A stretch of 64,000 nt of DNA from Pseudomonas sp. PD9R (lineage in GTDB: Bacteria; Pseudomonadota; Gammaproteobacteria; Pseudomonadales; Pseudomonadaceae): the NCBI RefSeq assembly GCF_019200975.1, contig NZ_JAHTMR010000001.1, positions 761,400 through 825,399 on the forward strand, read 5' to 3'. Both the position numbers and the translations under genes were made by a program. The notes under the pieces were generated by a model. The model saw only the letters and a program-made list of their open reading frames with translations. It was not told where the DNA came from and did no database searches. Positions 35,814 to 45,400 of the stretch are shown one piece after another (position 1 is the stretch's first letter; each line of letters opens with the position of its first letter).

Positions 35814-36437
35814 TCACTGCGTCAGAGTGGCGATGAGTTGGTTCGTCGTCACAATCGAGTGGGCGAATGTCGGGCCATTCAGTTCGTGGGCGGCGTGCAT
35901 CATTTCCGGCTTGAAAGCGGCGGTTGCGTCGCGCACCAGGGTGACGTGGTAGCCCAGTTCCTGAGCGTAACGGGCGGTGGCCTCGATGCAGGTGTTGGCC
36001 AGCAGACCGACGATGATTACGTGGGTGATGCCCTTTTGTTTCAGGCGCAAATCCAGGTCGGTGTTGGCAAAGCCGCTCGAGCCCCAATGTTCAGAAGCGA
36101 TGATATCGCCGTCCTTCGGTGCGAAATCCGGGTGCCATTCGCCGCCCCATTCGCCGCGGGCGAAGTGATGCATGTGCTGGATCTTGCACTGGGAAGGGCT
36201 TGGGTGATCCCAGTTTTCGTAGTCGCCTTGTTGCCAACGACGGTGCGGTACGATAACCACTGGAATGTCGAGGGATCGGATCGTGCGATCGAGCGCGCGC
36301 AGGTTGTCGAGCAGGCCGACTTGCTCGGCGATAGGCTCGATCAAGGGGTAAACCTTGCCGCCTGCGGACAGAAAATCGTTGTAAGGGTCGACCAACAGAT
36401 AGGCAGTACGATCAAGAGGGTAGGCAGCGTTCGACAT
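35814..36437 (-). CDS. isochorismatase-like cysteine hydrolase
   Basis: 207 residues. Isochorismatase-like fold with catalytic Asp17 (LLVDPYNDF) and Cys150 (LLANTCIEATAR), and the cis-peptide region IIVGLLANT. Members hydrolyse amides such as nicotinamide, N-carbamoyl compounds or ureas; the long insertion around HMHHFARGEWGGEW sets this branch apart. With the aldehyde dehydrogenase 10 bases downstream and the HxlR regulator divergent, it probably belongs to a small catabolic or detoxifying operon for an amide or reactive carbonyl compound. Confidence 0.88.
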   Translation of the reverse strand: MSNAAYPLDRTAYLLVDPYNDFLSAGGKVYPLIEPIAEQVGLLDNLRALDRTIRSLDIPVVIVPHRRWQQGDYENWDHPSPSQCKIQHMHHFARGEWGGEWHPDFAPKDGDIIASEHWGSSGFANTDLDLRLKQKGITHVIIVGLLANTCIEATARYAQELGYHVTLVRDATAAFKPEMMHAAHELNGPTFAHSIVTTNQLIATLTQ

Positions 36438-36499
36438 GACGGATTCTCCAGGTATTCAGGTTGTTCTTTGCCAAGGACTTGCCCTGGCATTGTGTTGAT

Positions 36500-36520
36500 A
36501 TGATAATCATAGTTACTATG
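36500..36520. promoter_or_regulatory. twin palindromes between the hydrolase operon and HxlR gene
   Basis: ATGATAATCAT (36500-36510) runs directly into CATAGTTACTATG (36508-36520), a perfect 13-base palindrome. The pair lies 17-37 bases before the HxlR start and covers the space between divergent genes; binding by the HxlR regulator is the simplest reading. Confidence 0.6.
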
Positions 36521-36536
36521 AATGAGGCAAGCCCGT

Positions 36537-37076
36537 ATGGCGGTAAAGAATAGTGTTCCTGAAACCTTGTGCCCGATTTCACGGGCCGAGGCGGTCGTCG
36601 GCGACCGATGGACGGTGTTGGTGCTGAGGGAATTGTTCATGCGCAGCCATCGGTTCGACGAGATCCAGGCGCAGACGGGAGGAACCCCGCAAATGGTCGC
36701 GGCACGCCTGAAAAGCCTGGAGGCCGACGGGCTGGTCATGCGCCGTGCCTACAACGAACGACCGCTGCGCTACGAGTACCACCTCAGCGAAAAAGGCGAG
36801 GCGTTTTACTCGGTGGTTCTGGCGCTGCGTGCCTGGGGTGAAACCTGGTGCAAGTCGGAGGGGGAGGAATTGGCCGTTCGCTACACCCACAAGACCTGCC
36901 GACAATCCGCCGGGCTGGGGCCACTTTGCGCGCATTGTGGTGAGCTTTTGCGTCGCGAAGAACTGATCAGCGAGCAGAGTGCAGCCTATGCCTTGGAGCG
37001 ACAGACGCGGCGTGATGCGTTCAAGGGCAATCGCGGGGCGGACCCGGTTTCAGCAGTCGAAAAGCCTCTGTCGTAA
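36537..37076 (+). CDS. HxlR family transcriptional regulator
   Basis: 179 residues from ATG 36537, with GAGG (36524-36527) upstream; an ATG at 36522 overlaps that site. The HxlR winged helix occupies about 10-100: CPISRAEAVVGDRWTVLVLR, then FDEIQAQTGGTPQMVAARLK and LVMRRAYNERPLRYEYHLSEKG. HxlR regulators often sense aldehydes or electrophiles by cysteine. The C-terminal part here adds CRQSAGLGPLCAHCGE, with three Cys that could sense thiol reagents or bind metal. Divergent from the hydrolase/aldehyde dehydrogenase operon, its likely target. Confidence 0.9.
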   Translation: MAVKNSVPETLCPISRAEAVVGDRWTVLVLRELFMRSHRFDEIQAQTGGTPQMVAARLKSLEADGLVMRRAYNERPLRYEYHLSEKGEAFYSVVLALRAWGETWCKSEGEELAVRYTHKTCRQSAGLGPLCAHCGELLRREELISEQSAAYALERQTRRDAFKGNRGADPVSAVEKPLS

Positions 37077-37094
37077 CTGACGGCACACGATCGT

Positions 37095-37177
37095 GTAGGC
37101 GCTGCCGAAGGCTGCGATCTTTTGACGTCGTTTTTTAAGGTCAAGATCAAAAGATCGCAGCCTTCGGCAGTTCCTAC
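37095..37177. repeat. REP pair, type 1
   Basis: GTAGGCGCTGCCGAAGGCTG, T-rich loop, then reverse core ending CAGTTCCTAC. It lies between the HxlR stop and the lipoprotein gene, both on the plus strand. Confidence 0.88.
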
Positions 37178-37302
37178 ATGAAATTGGGGCGGTTATTACT
37201 ATTTGTTCGGGTAATAGTGACCATCACCGATCACAAGTTCTATTAGTCGCGGAAAACACGGAAAATCGCGTGCATCGAAACGCTTTCCAGGGATCCCGCG
37301 TG

Positions 37303-37641
37303 ATGAAGATTTTTACTCGGCAAGCGCTTGTCGCCTCCTTGCTGTTATCGGGTTGTGCTTCTTCGCCCAATGCCCCGACGCTTACGTTGCAAACGACAAA
37401 AGCGCCTGCGGATTACGCGAACTGTGTCTTGCCAAAACTGCAGCACGATGCGCTGACTGCGACGGTTTCGGAAACCCAGCGCAGCTATCGAATTGTCGTT
37501 TCAAGCAAAGTTGCCGCTAACGACGTACTTGAGGCTTACAAAGCAAACACTGGCGGTAAGATCTTCCTGTACGAGCGTGCGCTGCTGGCATCGACGTTCG
37601 GACCTTCCCCCCTCGAACGCGCCGCGCAGGAATGCCTTTGA
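37303..37641 (+). CDS. small lipoprotein of unknown function
   Basis: 112 residues from ATG 37303 (MKIFTRQALVASLLLSGC); AGGGA lies ten bases upstream, and an in-frame GTG at 37270 is less likely. Lipobox LLSGC gives a lipidated Cys18, followed by ASSPNAP, with no Asp at +2, so it probably goes to the outer membrane. The mature part is about 95 residues with two cysteines (ANCVLPKL and AQECL) that may pair. No family recognised. Single gene. Confidence 0.8.
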   Translation: MKIFTRQALVASLLLSGCASSPNAPTLTLQTTKAPADYANCVLPKLQHDALTATVSETQRSYRIVVSSKVAANDVLEAYKANTGGKIFLYERALLASTFGPSPLERAAQECL

Positions 37642-37660
37642 GCGCTCAGGACGCCCGATC

Positions 37661-37753
37661 CCTGTGGGAGTGAGCCTGTTCGCGAAGGGGCCGGCACATT
37701 CAGCATTTGAATTGACTGACAGACCGCTTTCGCGAGCAAGCTAGCTCCCACGG
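37661..37753. repeat. type 2 inverted pair
   Basis: CCTGTGGGAGTGAGCCTGTTCG, about 45 bases of spacer, CGCGAGCAAGCTAGCTCCCA. The remaining 37754-38023 gap before the chemoreceptor gene is AT-richer (near 37925-37950) and should hold its promoter; no clear FliA box is seen. Confidence 0.82.
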
Positions 37754-38023
37754 GCCTAGCGTTTTAACAGCTGGGCATCCCTGCATTCAGCTTTTCTCCC
37801 TAACGTCGACACGCTCAAGCCAGCGTGTTTGATGGCGATTCTCGTCCTCTCCTTTCTGTTTAAATTCCTTGCTGATCAAGTGTTCATTTAGGTTGCATCA
37901 GGGTCGTGCGCCTCGATATAGTGGCGGAATAATATCAACTATAAAAAACTGCCAGCAGGGCTGCTGCACTCATACCTTTGCACAGACTGTGCTGGCTGAC
38001 GTATCGCTCATTTGAGACTGCTC

Positions 38024-40006
38024 ATGCCTAATCGCTCTCTGCATTTCAAGCTGTTCTGGACGGCGCTGATCGGAACCTTCGTCGTCATGGCGCTGCTTCT
38101 GGGTTCCATTGCCTACATCGCCTACGGTTCGTCCGTCAAAGAGACTTTTTCCCTGGTCGATACCATCGTCAAAGCCAATGCCAAGGAAGTGGAAACCGAA
38201 CTCGGTGTCGGTTTTACCGTGGCCGAATCGCTGGCCAGTGTCGCCACGGCGATGCAGCAACAACACGTTGACCGCAAGACTGCCGATGCCCTGACGCGTC
38301 AATTGTTCGAGGCCAATCCGAAGCTGTTGGGCCTTGGGCAGTATTGGGAAGCGAATGCCTTCGACGGCAAGGACAGTGAGTTTGCCAACCAGGCGAATCA
38401 CGATGCGACGGGCCGTTACCTGACGTATTGGAACCGAGCGAGTGGCACGGTGAAGTCTGAGGTGTTGAGCGGTTACGTGCCGGAAAACGCCGACAACCAG
38501 TATTACTATCGACCGCTGCATACACGCCAGCCCTGGGCCTCTGAACCCTATGCCTACAGCGTTGGCAGCGGCCAGCAAGTGATGCTGGTGTCGATCATGG
38601 TGCCGTTGTTGCAGGGTGGCAAAGCCATGGGCGTGGCGGGGGTCGATATCCCGCTCGAAAGCATTAACCATCAACTCTCGACCATCGATGCCTTCAAGGG
38701 TTATGGCGCGCTGATTTCCAGCGACGGCTTATACGCCAGCCATCCTGATGCCAAGCGCTTGAGCAAACCGGCCGATGAGTTGTCGGCGGCCGCCAAAGAC
38801 GCCATCAAGGCTGGCCAGCCTTACAGTTTCCAGCACGACGGTTGGGGCTATGTGTTGCAACCGGTGCACATCGGCAAGGCACCGAACAATTGGGCATTGA
38901 TGGTCGCCTATCCCTTGGACGAAGCCATGGCCGGGATCAATCATTTCCTCTATACCGCCGTCGTTATCGGTTTGGTGGCGCTGCTGGTGTTGGCCATTGT
39001 GCTGTGGCATTTGCTGGCGTGGCAGATTCGTCCGCTGTCGGGGCTCACTGTCGGTATTCAAGCCTGGGGCGGCGAGCTGGGCCTGCGTTTCGAACAACGC
39101 AGCGGCGATGAAACCGGCAAACTGGCCGGGGCGTTCAACCAGTTCATCCAGCGTCTGGGCGATCTGGTGGGCTCGATTCGTCACAGCAGCACCACACTGA
39201 TGCAGATCTCCAACCACCTCGGCGATACCACGCAGGCTGTGGCCGAACGAGCGACTTCGCAGCACACCGCAACCGAGGAAATGGCCAGTGGCGTTACCGC
39301 GCTGGCGCATTCGGTGACCGAGATGTCTCAGCAGGCCGAAGACGTTGAACAACTGGCGCGTAACACTGAAGCGCTGACCAAGAACATCTCCGGGGACATG
39401 AGCGAGACCTTGGCCGGCATTACCCATATCGACCAGACCATGGACGTGGTGGCAGGTGCGGTGGGTGATCTGGAGAAACGGTCGCAGCAAATCGCCGGGA
39501 TCATCGCGGTGATTCGCAGCATCGCTGATCAGACCAACCTGTTGGCCCTCAACGCGGCGATTGAGGCGGCGCGGGCAGGGGAGCAGGGCCGTGGTTTTGC
39601 GGTGGTGGCTGATGAAGTGCGCCAACTGGCGGAGCGCACCAGCCGTTCGACCGGTGAAATCGGCGAGATGATCGGGGCGATTGGCTCGGACGTCCGCAAC
39701 ACCGTGGCCAACGTCCAGCAGGTCGGAGAAGCGGTGCGTCAGGGCGTGGTGCAACTGACCACTTCAGCGCAAGGCGTCGATCAGATTCGCCAGCATGCCC
39801 AGGACATTCTGACGCGCATCAGCGAAGTGGCGCGCCAGACCCAAAGCCAAGCGGCAACCGGCGAGCAATTGTCCGTGGCCATCCAGGGCGTCAGCCGCAT
39901 CTCCGAGCAGAACGATCACGCAATCCGCAGCCTGCTTGAACAGTCGCTGCAACTGCGCGACCAAGCGGGTTCATTGAGCCAGCAACTGACTCAGTTCCGC
40001 GATTGA
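38024..40006 (+). CDS. methyl-accepting chemotaxis protein with dCache sensor
   Basis: 660 residues from ATG 38024 (MPNRSLHFKLFWTALIG). Layout: membrane segment about 9-33; large periplasmic double-Cache domain about 35-300, with YYYRPLHTRQPWASEPYAYS and GVAGVDIPLESI; second membrane segment about 308-332; HAMP; signalling hairpin with tip [20 protein letters not shown]. The Tyr/Arg/Trp/Asp pattern resembles but does not match the amino-acid motif of PctA-type receptors (RQPWAS instead of RxWY), so another small ligand is possible. Single gene. Confidence 0.93.
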   Translation: MPNRSLHFKLFWTALIGTFVVMALLLGSIAYIAYGSSVKETFSLVDTIVKANAKEVETELGVGFTVAESLASVATAMQQQHVDRKTADALTRQLFEANPKLLGLGQYWEANAFDGKDSEFANQANHDATGRYLTYWNRASGTVKSEVLSGYVPENADNQYYYRPLHTRQPWASEPYAYSVGSGQQVMLVSIMVPLLQGGKAMGVAGVDIPLESINHQLSTIDAFKGYGALISSDGLYASHPDAKRLSKPADELSAAAKDAIKAGQPYSFQHDGWGYVLQPVHIGKAPNNWALMVAYPLDEAMAGINHFLYTAVVIGLVALLVLAIVLWHLLAWQIRPLSGLTVGIQAWGGELGLRFEQRSGDETGKLAGAFNQFIQRLGDLVGSIRHSSTTLMQISNHLGDTTQAVAERATSQHTATEEMASGVTALAHSVTEMSQQAEDVEQLARNTEALTKNISGDMSETLAGITHIDQTMDVVAGAVGDLEKRSQQIAGIIAVIRSIADQTNLLALNAAIEAARAGEQGRGFAVVADEVRQLAERTSRSTGEIGEMIGAIGSDVRNTVANVQQVGEAVRQGVVQLTTSAQGVDQIRQHAQDILTRISEVARQTQSQAATGEQLSVAIQGVSRISEQNDHAIRSLLEQSLQLRDQAGSLSQQLTQFRD

Positions 40007-40025
40007 GATACCGCGCTGGCCCTTT

Positions 40026-40050
40026 TGGGAGCGAGCCTGCTCGCTCCCAC
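40026..40050. repeat. short palindrome, type 2
   Basis: TGGGAGCGAGCCTGCTCGCTCCCA, a perfect stem with a minimal loop, between convergent chemoreceptor and TetR genes. Confidence 0.85.
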
Positions 40051-40081
40051 AACACCAAAACTCCATCGTTCCTCGGGAAAA

Positions 40082-40633
40082 TCAGGGCTGCCAGGTATCA
40101 ATCACCGACTGCAAAAATGCCTTCGACAGTTGTGGATTGTCCAACGCCCTGGCGATGAGCATGGCCCCGGCTATCGAGGCGATGACCCGCAGGGCTTCCT
40201 GATGTTTTTCGTCCTGGGTTTCGCCTTCCACCAGTGACATCAGAATCTCGATCAATCGCTCAACGCCCTGGGTGAAGGACTGGCTGACGGTGCCGCGGGT
40301 ACGAGCGACATCAGCCGCCAGCGCAGGAATCGGGCAGCCCTCGGTCCAGTTGTCGAGGTGTTTCTGGGTCAGATAACCCTCGACCAGTTCGGCAATCGAT
40401 CTGGCGGCCTGCCAGTCTCGAATGTTGGTCTCGAACGTCTTGGTCACGGCCTCCGAAGCCAGCTGCTCCTTACCGCCAGGGAACTGCCCGTAGAACCCGC
40501 CGTGAGTAAGCCCTACCGAGCGTGACAGCTCGCCGATTCCAATCCCGTCGATGCCTTTTTGCCGATACAGCCGGGACGCGGCGGTGAGAAGCGCTTCTTT
40601 GTTCGCAGCGGCCTTGTCTTTCGTGACTTTCAT
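40082..40633 (-). CDS. TetR family regulator
   Basis: 183 residues from ATG 40633 (MKVTKDKAAANKEALLTAA), with AGGAG six bases upstream; the frame upstream to 40666 lacks a site. TetR helix-turn-helix about 12-58: ASRLYRQKGIDGIGIGELSR, then SVGLTHGGFYGQFPGGKEQL. The C-terminal domain with NWTEGCPIPALAADVARTRG resembles the AcrR/NemR-like TetR group that reacts with electrophiles through a Cys. Divergent from the LysR fragment and close to mexEF-oprN; an ATGA-N6-TCAT palindrome stands before its own gene and again before mexE. Confidence 0.92.
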   Translation of the reverse strand: MKVTKDKAAANKEALLTAASRLYRQKGIDGIGIGELSRSVGLTHGGFYGQFPGGKEQLASEAVTKTFETNIRDWQAARSIAELVEGYLTQKHLDNWTEGCPIPALAADVARTRGTVSQSFTQGVERLIEILMSLVEGETQDEKHQEALRVIASIAGAMLIARALDNPQLSKAFLQSVIDTWQP

Positions 40634-40694
40634 GAGCTGCTCCTGTGTCCAGGTGCGCCTTGCCATTGCAAGTCGTCGCCGAGAGGCTAGTAAT

Positions 40695-40710
40695 TATGAT
40701 AGTCGTCATA
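40695..40710. promoter_or_regulatory. TetR-type operator, site 1
   Basis: TATGATAGTCGTCATA: arms TATGA and TCATA with six bases between, in the gap between the divergent TetR and LysR-fragment genes. Confidence 0.55.
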
Positions 40711-40747
40711 TATTGTTTGCGCAAATGCCTCCAAGCGGGCCCAAGCC

Positions 40748-41026
40748 ATGAAACGAAATGATCTGCGAAACATCGATCTGAACCTGTTGGTGGTGTTCGA
40801 AGCCCTGATACAAGAGCGCAACGTCTCCCGTGCGGCACAGAAACTGGCGCTGGGCCAACCGGCAGTCAGCAATGCACTCGGGCGCTTGCGCTGCCTGTTC
40901 AATGACCCCTTGTTCCAGCGCACAGGCCGGGCCATGGAGCCTACGCCTCGCGCCTTGTTGGTCGCGCAGATCCTGGGCCCGGCGCTGGACTCAGTACGTC
41001 ATGCGATTGCTCATGGTGACGCCTGA
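40748..41026 (+). pseudogene. MexT-like LysR regulator reduced to its DNA-binding domain
   Basis: 92 residues, MKRNDLRNIDLNLLVVFEAL through the LysR helix-turn-helix (NVSRAAQKLALGQPAVSNAL) and linker helix (MEPTPRALLVAQILGPALDS), then a stop where a full LysR protein of about 300 residues would begin its effector domain. The match to MexT in sequence and its place before mexEF-oprN argue that this is the remnant of the pathway activator. It may still be translated and could bind DNA as a dimer through the linker helix, perhaps as a competitor. The following 140 bases show no trace of the lost part. Confidence 0.75.
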
Positions 41027-41057
41027 GCAGGGCCAATCATTTTTTTTGTCCTTATAC

Positions 41058-41071
41058 ATGACAAGCATCAT
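41058..41071. promoter_or_regulatory. TetR-type operator, site 2, before mexE
   Basis: ATGACAAGCATCAT has the same ATGA-N6-TCAT plan as the site at 40695-40710. It lies in an AT-rich promoter-like stretch (TTGTCC at 41046-41051, TAATAG/TAATAC after it) about 100 bases before mexE. Confidence 0.5.
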
Positions 41072-41167
41072 TAATAGTAATACCCAAGTTCACCCCGTTC
41101 AATTCGTCGCAGCCTCGCGCGAGGCCGAGAATCCGCAAATCCCATAACCGTCTGGCGGACACTACCC

Positions 41168-42412
41168 ATGGAACAGTCACTCAAACCTTTGCGTTATCCC
41201 TTAGCCGTGTTGGCGCTCACGATGCTTGCAGCGTGTGATCGTGCGCCGAGCGTCGCCAGTGCACCGGGAGCGCCGCACGTCACCGTGGCCAAGGTTATCG
41301 AGCAGCCCATTACCGAGTGGGATGAGGTCACCGCCCGGTTGGAGGCACCGGAAACCGTCGAGGTTCGTCCACGTGTGTCGGGCCAGATTGATCTGGTGGC
41401 GTTTGCCGATGGTGCGCTGGTGAAGAAGGGCGATTTGCTGTTTCAGATTGACCCACGTCCGTTTGAACACGAAGTGCATCGCATCGAAGCCCAACTGCAA
41501 CAGGCGCGCGCCGCATTGGTTCGCACCGGCAACGAAGCTCAGCGCGGCCAGCGCCTGCTGAGTAGCAACGCGATTTCCGCAGAACTGGCCGACACCCGCA
41601 ATACCACCGCACAAGAGGCCAAGGCCGGGGTTGATGCCATTCAGGCGCAGCTCGATCTGGCACGCCTGAACCTCAGCTTCACCCGCGTCACCGCGCCCAT
41701 TTCCGGCCGCGTCAGCCGTGCCGAAATCACCGCTGGCAACATCGTGACCGCCGATACCTCGGCGCTTACCAGCGTGGTCTCCACCGACAAGGTCTACGCC
41801 TATTTCGATGCCGACGAACGTGTATTCCTCAAGTACAGCCAACTCGCCCGCCAAGGCCAACGCGGTCAAACCACGCCGGTCTACATGGGCCTGTCCAACG
41901 AGGAGGGCAACAGTCACCTCGGGCAGATGAACTTCGTCGACAACCAGGTCAACCCGAAAACCGGCACCATCCGTGGCCGCGCCGTGTTCGATAACAGCAA
42001 GGGCGAATACACCCCCGGTTTGTATGCCCGATTGAAATTAGTAGGCAGCGCAGCCTATTCGGGCTTGCTGATCAAGGACGAGGCGGTGGGCACTGACTTG
42101 GGCAAGAAGTTTGTACTGGTGGTCGATCAGGACAACAAGGCCGTGTACCGCAGCGTTGATCTGGGACCAAAACTCGAAGGCCTGCGCATCGTGCGCAGCG
42201 GCTTGCAGAAAGAGGACCGCATCGTCATCAACGGCCTGCAACGGGTCCGTCCGGGGTCCGTGGTCTCGCCCGAAGATGCGCCCATGGCCGATCCGGAAAC
42301 CATCGCCACGCTGACCCGCCAACGTCAGGCCATCGAGGCCGCCAATCATCCTGCATCCGTCAAATCACCGGCCCTGGTGAAGACGGATGCGGTTGTCAGT
42401 CCTCGCGGATAA
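41168..42412 (+). CDS. mexE: RND efflux periplasmic adaptor, MexE
   Basis: 414 residues. Lipoprotein signal with lipobox LAAC (Cys23). Membrane-fusion protein domains in order: barrel-sandwich (PRVSGQIDLVAFADGALVKK), alpha-helical hairpin about 100-160 (ALVRTGNEAQRGQRLLSSNA), beta-barrel and membrane-proximal domain. It links the inner-membrane pump to the outer-membrane channel. The order adaptor-pump-channel and the close likeness of the pump to P. aeruginosa MexF identify the system, which exports chloramphenicol, fluoroquinolones, trimethoprim and quinolone signal precursors in that species. Confidence 0.93.
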   Translation: MEQSLKPLRYPLAVLALTMLAACDRAPSVASAPGAPHVTVAKVIEQPITEWDEVTARLEAPETVEVRPRVSGQIDLVAFADGALVKKGDLLFQIDPRPFEHEVHRIEAQLQQARAALVRTGNEAQRGQRLLSSNAISAELADTRNTTAQEAKAGVDAIQAQLDLARLNLSFTRVTAPISGRVSRAEITAGNIVTADTSALTSVVSTDKVYAYFDADERVFLKYSQLARQGQRGQTTPVYMGLSNEEGNSHLGQMNFVDNQVNPKTGTIRGRAVFDNSKGEYTPGLYARLKLVGSAAYSGLLIKDEAVGTDLGKKFVLVVDQDNKAVYRSVDLGPKLEGLRIVRSGLQKEDRIVINGLQRVRPGSVVSPEDAPMADPETIATLTRQRQAIEAANHPASVKSPALVKTDAVVSPRG

Positions 42413-42424
42413 AGGAACACCGAC

Positions 42425-45400
42425 ATGAAATTCTCTCAGTTCTTTATCACGCGACCGATCTTCGCAGCGGTGCTGTCACTGTTGATCCTGATCGCCGGCG
42501 CCATCTCGCTGTTCCAGTTGCCGATCAGTGAATACCCCGAAGTCGTGCCGCCGACCGTGGTGGTTCACGCCAACTATCCGGGGGCCAACCCCAAGGTCAT
42601 CGGCGAAACCGTAGCGGCGCCATTGGAGCAAGCGATCACCGGCGTCGAGAACATGCTGTACATGTCCTCGCAGTCGACCGCCGATGGCCGACTGACGTTG
42701 ACCGTGACGTTTGCCCTGGGCACCGATCTGGACAACGCTCAGGTTCAGGTGCAAAACCGTGTGACCCGCACCGAGCCCAAGCTGCCGGAAGAAGTGACGC
42801 GCATCGGCATCACTGTCGACAAGGCCTCGCCTGAGTTGACCCTGCTGGTGCACCTGGTGTCGCCGGACAAGCGCTACGACATGCTCTATCTGTCCAATTA
42901 CGCGATCCTCAACGTCAAGGACGAACTGTCCCGTCTGGACGGTATCGGTGATGTGAAGATGTTCGGCATCGGCGATTACTCATTGCGTATCTGGCTCGAC
43001 CCGGAGAAAACCGCGTCACGCAACCTGACCGCCACCGATGTGGTCAACGCCGTGCGCGAGCAAAACCGCCAGGTCGCCGCCGGCCAACTGGGCTCTCCGC
43101 CGGCACCTAACGCCACCAGTTTCCAGATGTCGATCAACTCCCAAGGACGTCTGGTCAGCGAGGAAGAATTCGAAAACGTGATCGTGCGCAGCGGTCCGAA
43201 TGGCGAGATCACCCGCCTCAAGGATATTGCCCGGATTGAGTTGGGTTCCAACCAGTACGCCTTGCGTGCCTTGCTCAACAACCAGGAAGCGGTGGCCATG
43301 CCGATCTTCCAGCGGCCCGGTTCCAACGCGATCGACATCTCCGACCAGGTGCGGGCGAAGATGGCTGAGCTGAAGAAAAGCTTCCCGGAAGGTATGGACT
43401 ACGAGATCGTCTACGACCCGACCATTTTCGTGCGCAGCTCGATTGAAGCGGTGGTTCACACGCTGTTTGAAGCGCTGGTGCTGGTGGTTTTGGTGGTGAT
43501 CCTGTTTCTGCAAACCTGGCGTGCGTCGATCATTCCTTTGGTTGCAGTGCCGGTGTCGCTGATCGGTACGTTTGCCGTGATGCACCTGCTCGGGTTCTCA
43601 CTCAACGCGCTGTCGTTGTTCGGCTTGGTGCTGGCCATCGGCATCGTGGTCGACGATGCAATCGTGGTGGTGGAGAACGTCGAACGCAACATCGAATCCG
43701 GGCTTGAACCGGTCGAGGCCACCAAGAAAGCCATGGGCGAAGTGACCGGGCCGATCATCGCCACGGCGTTGGTGCTGTGTGCGGTGTTCGTGCCGGCAGC
43801 CTTTATTTCCGGTCTCACCGGGCAGTTCTATAAGCAGTTCGCCCTGACCATCGCCATCTCGACGGTGATCTCGGCCTTCAACTCCCTGACCCTGTCACCT
43901 GCCTTGGCGGCGGTGTTGCTCAAGGCCCATGGCGTGCCGAAGGACCGTTTCTCCAAAGTGCTGGACCGCTTGCTCGGCGGTTGGCTATTCAAACCCTTCA
44001 ACCGGCTGTTCGAAAAGGCCAGCCATGGCTATGTGGTTGCCGTGGCCAAAATCATCCGTGGCAGCAGCGTGGCGTTACTGATTTACGCCGGTTTGATCGC
44101 GATGACCTACATGGGCTTCAGCACCACGCCGACCGGTTTTGTGCCGACCCAGGACAAGAAGTACCTGGTGACCTTCGCGCAACTGCCGGACGCGGCCAGC
44201 CTGGATCGCACCGAATCGGTGATTCGCCGCATGAGCACCATTGCGATGAATGAACCGGGCTTTGACAGCGCCGTGGCGTTTCCCGGTCTGTCGATCAACG
44301 GCTTCACCAACAGCCCCAACGCCGGCATCGCGTTTATCGGCTTGCGTCCCTTTGATGAGCGCACAGATCCGAGCCTGTCCGCCAAGGCAATTTCCGCTTC
44401 GTTGAATGCCAAGTTCGGTGGCATTCAGGACGCCTACATCGCCGTGTTCCCGCCACCGCCGGTGCAAGGTTTGGGCACCATTGGCGGCTTCCGCCTGCAG
44501 ATTGAAGACCGCAGCAACCTGGGGTATGACGAGCTGTACAAAGAGACGATGAACATCATCACCAAGAGTCGTAGTGTTCCGGAACTGGCCAATCTGTTCA
44601 CCAGCTACACCGTCAACGTGCCGCAGGTCGAAGCCGCCATTGACCGGGAAAAGGCCAAGACCCACGGCGTAGCGATCAACGACATCTTCGACACCTTGCA
44701 GGTTTATCTGGGCTCGCTCTACGCCAACGACTTCAACCGTTTTGGCCGGACCTATCAGGTCAATGTGCAGGCCGAGCAACAGTTCCGCCAGGAGCCGGAG
44801 CAGATCGGTCAGTTGAAGGTGCGCAATGACCACGGCGAGATGATCCCGCTGGCCACTTTCGTCAAGGTCAGCCCGACCTCCGGCCCGGACCGGGTCTCGC
44901 ACTACAACGGCTTCATCACCGCAGAAATCAACGGCAGCGCGGCCCCCGGCTACAGCTCGGGCCAGGCCGAGGCAGCAATTGCAAAACTGCTGAAAGAAGA
45001 ACTGCCCAACGGCATGACCTACGAATGGACCGACCTGACCTACCAACAGATCCTGTCGGGTAACACGGCGCTGCTGGTGTTCCCGCTCTGCGTGCTGCTG
45101 GCCTTCCTGGTATTAGCGGCGTTGTACGAGAGCTGGAGCCTGCCGCTGGCGGTGATCCTGATCGTACCGATGACCCTGCTGTCGGCCATTGCCGGGGTGA
45201 TCATTTCCAAGGGCGACAACAACATCTTCACCCAGATCGGTCTGATCGTGCTGGTGGGCCTGGCCTGTAAAAACGCGATCCTTATTGTCGAGTTCGCCAA
45301 GGACAAACAGGACCAGGGCCTGTCACCGCTGGACGCCGTACTGGACGCGTGCCGCATGCGTCTGCGGCCGATCCTGATGACCTCATTCGCTTTCATCATG

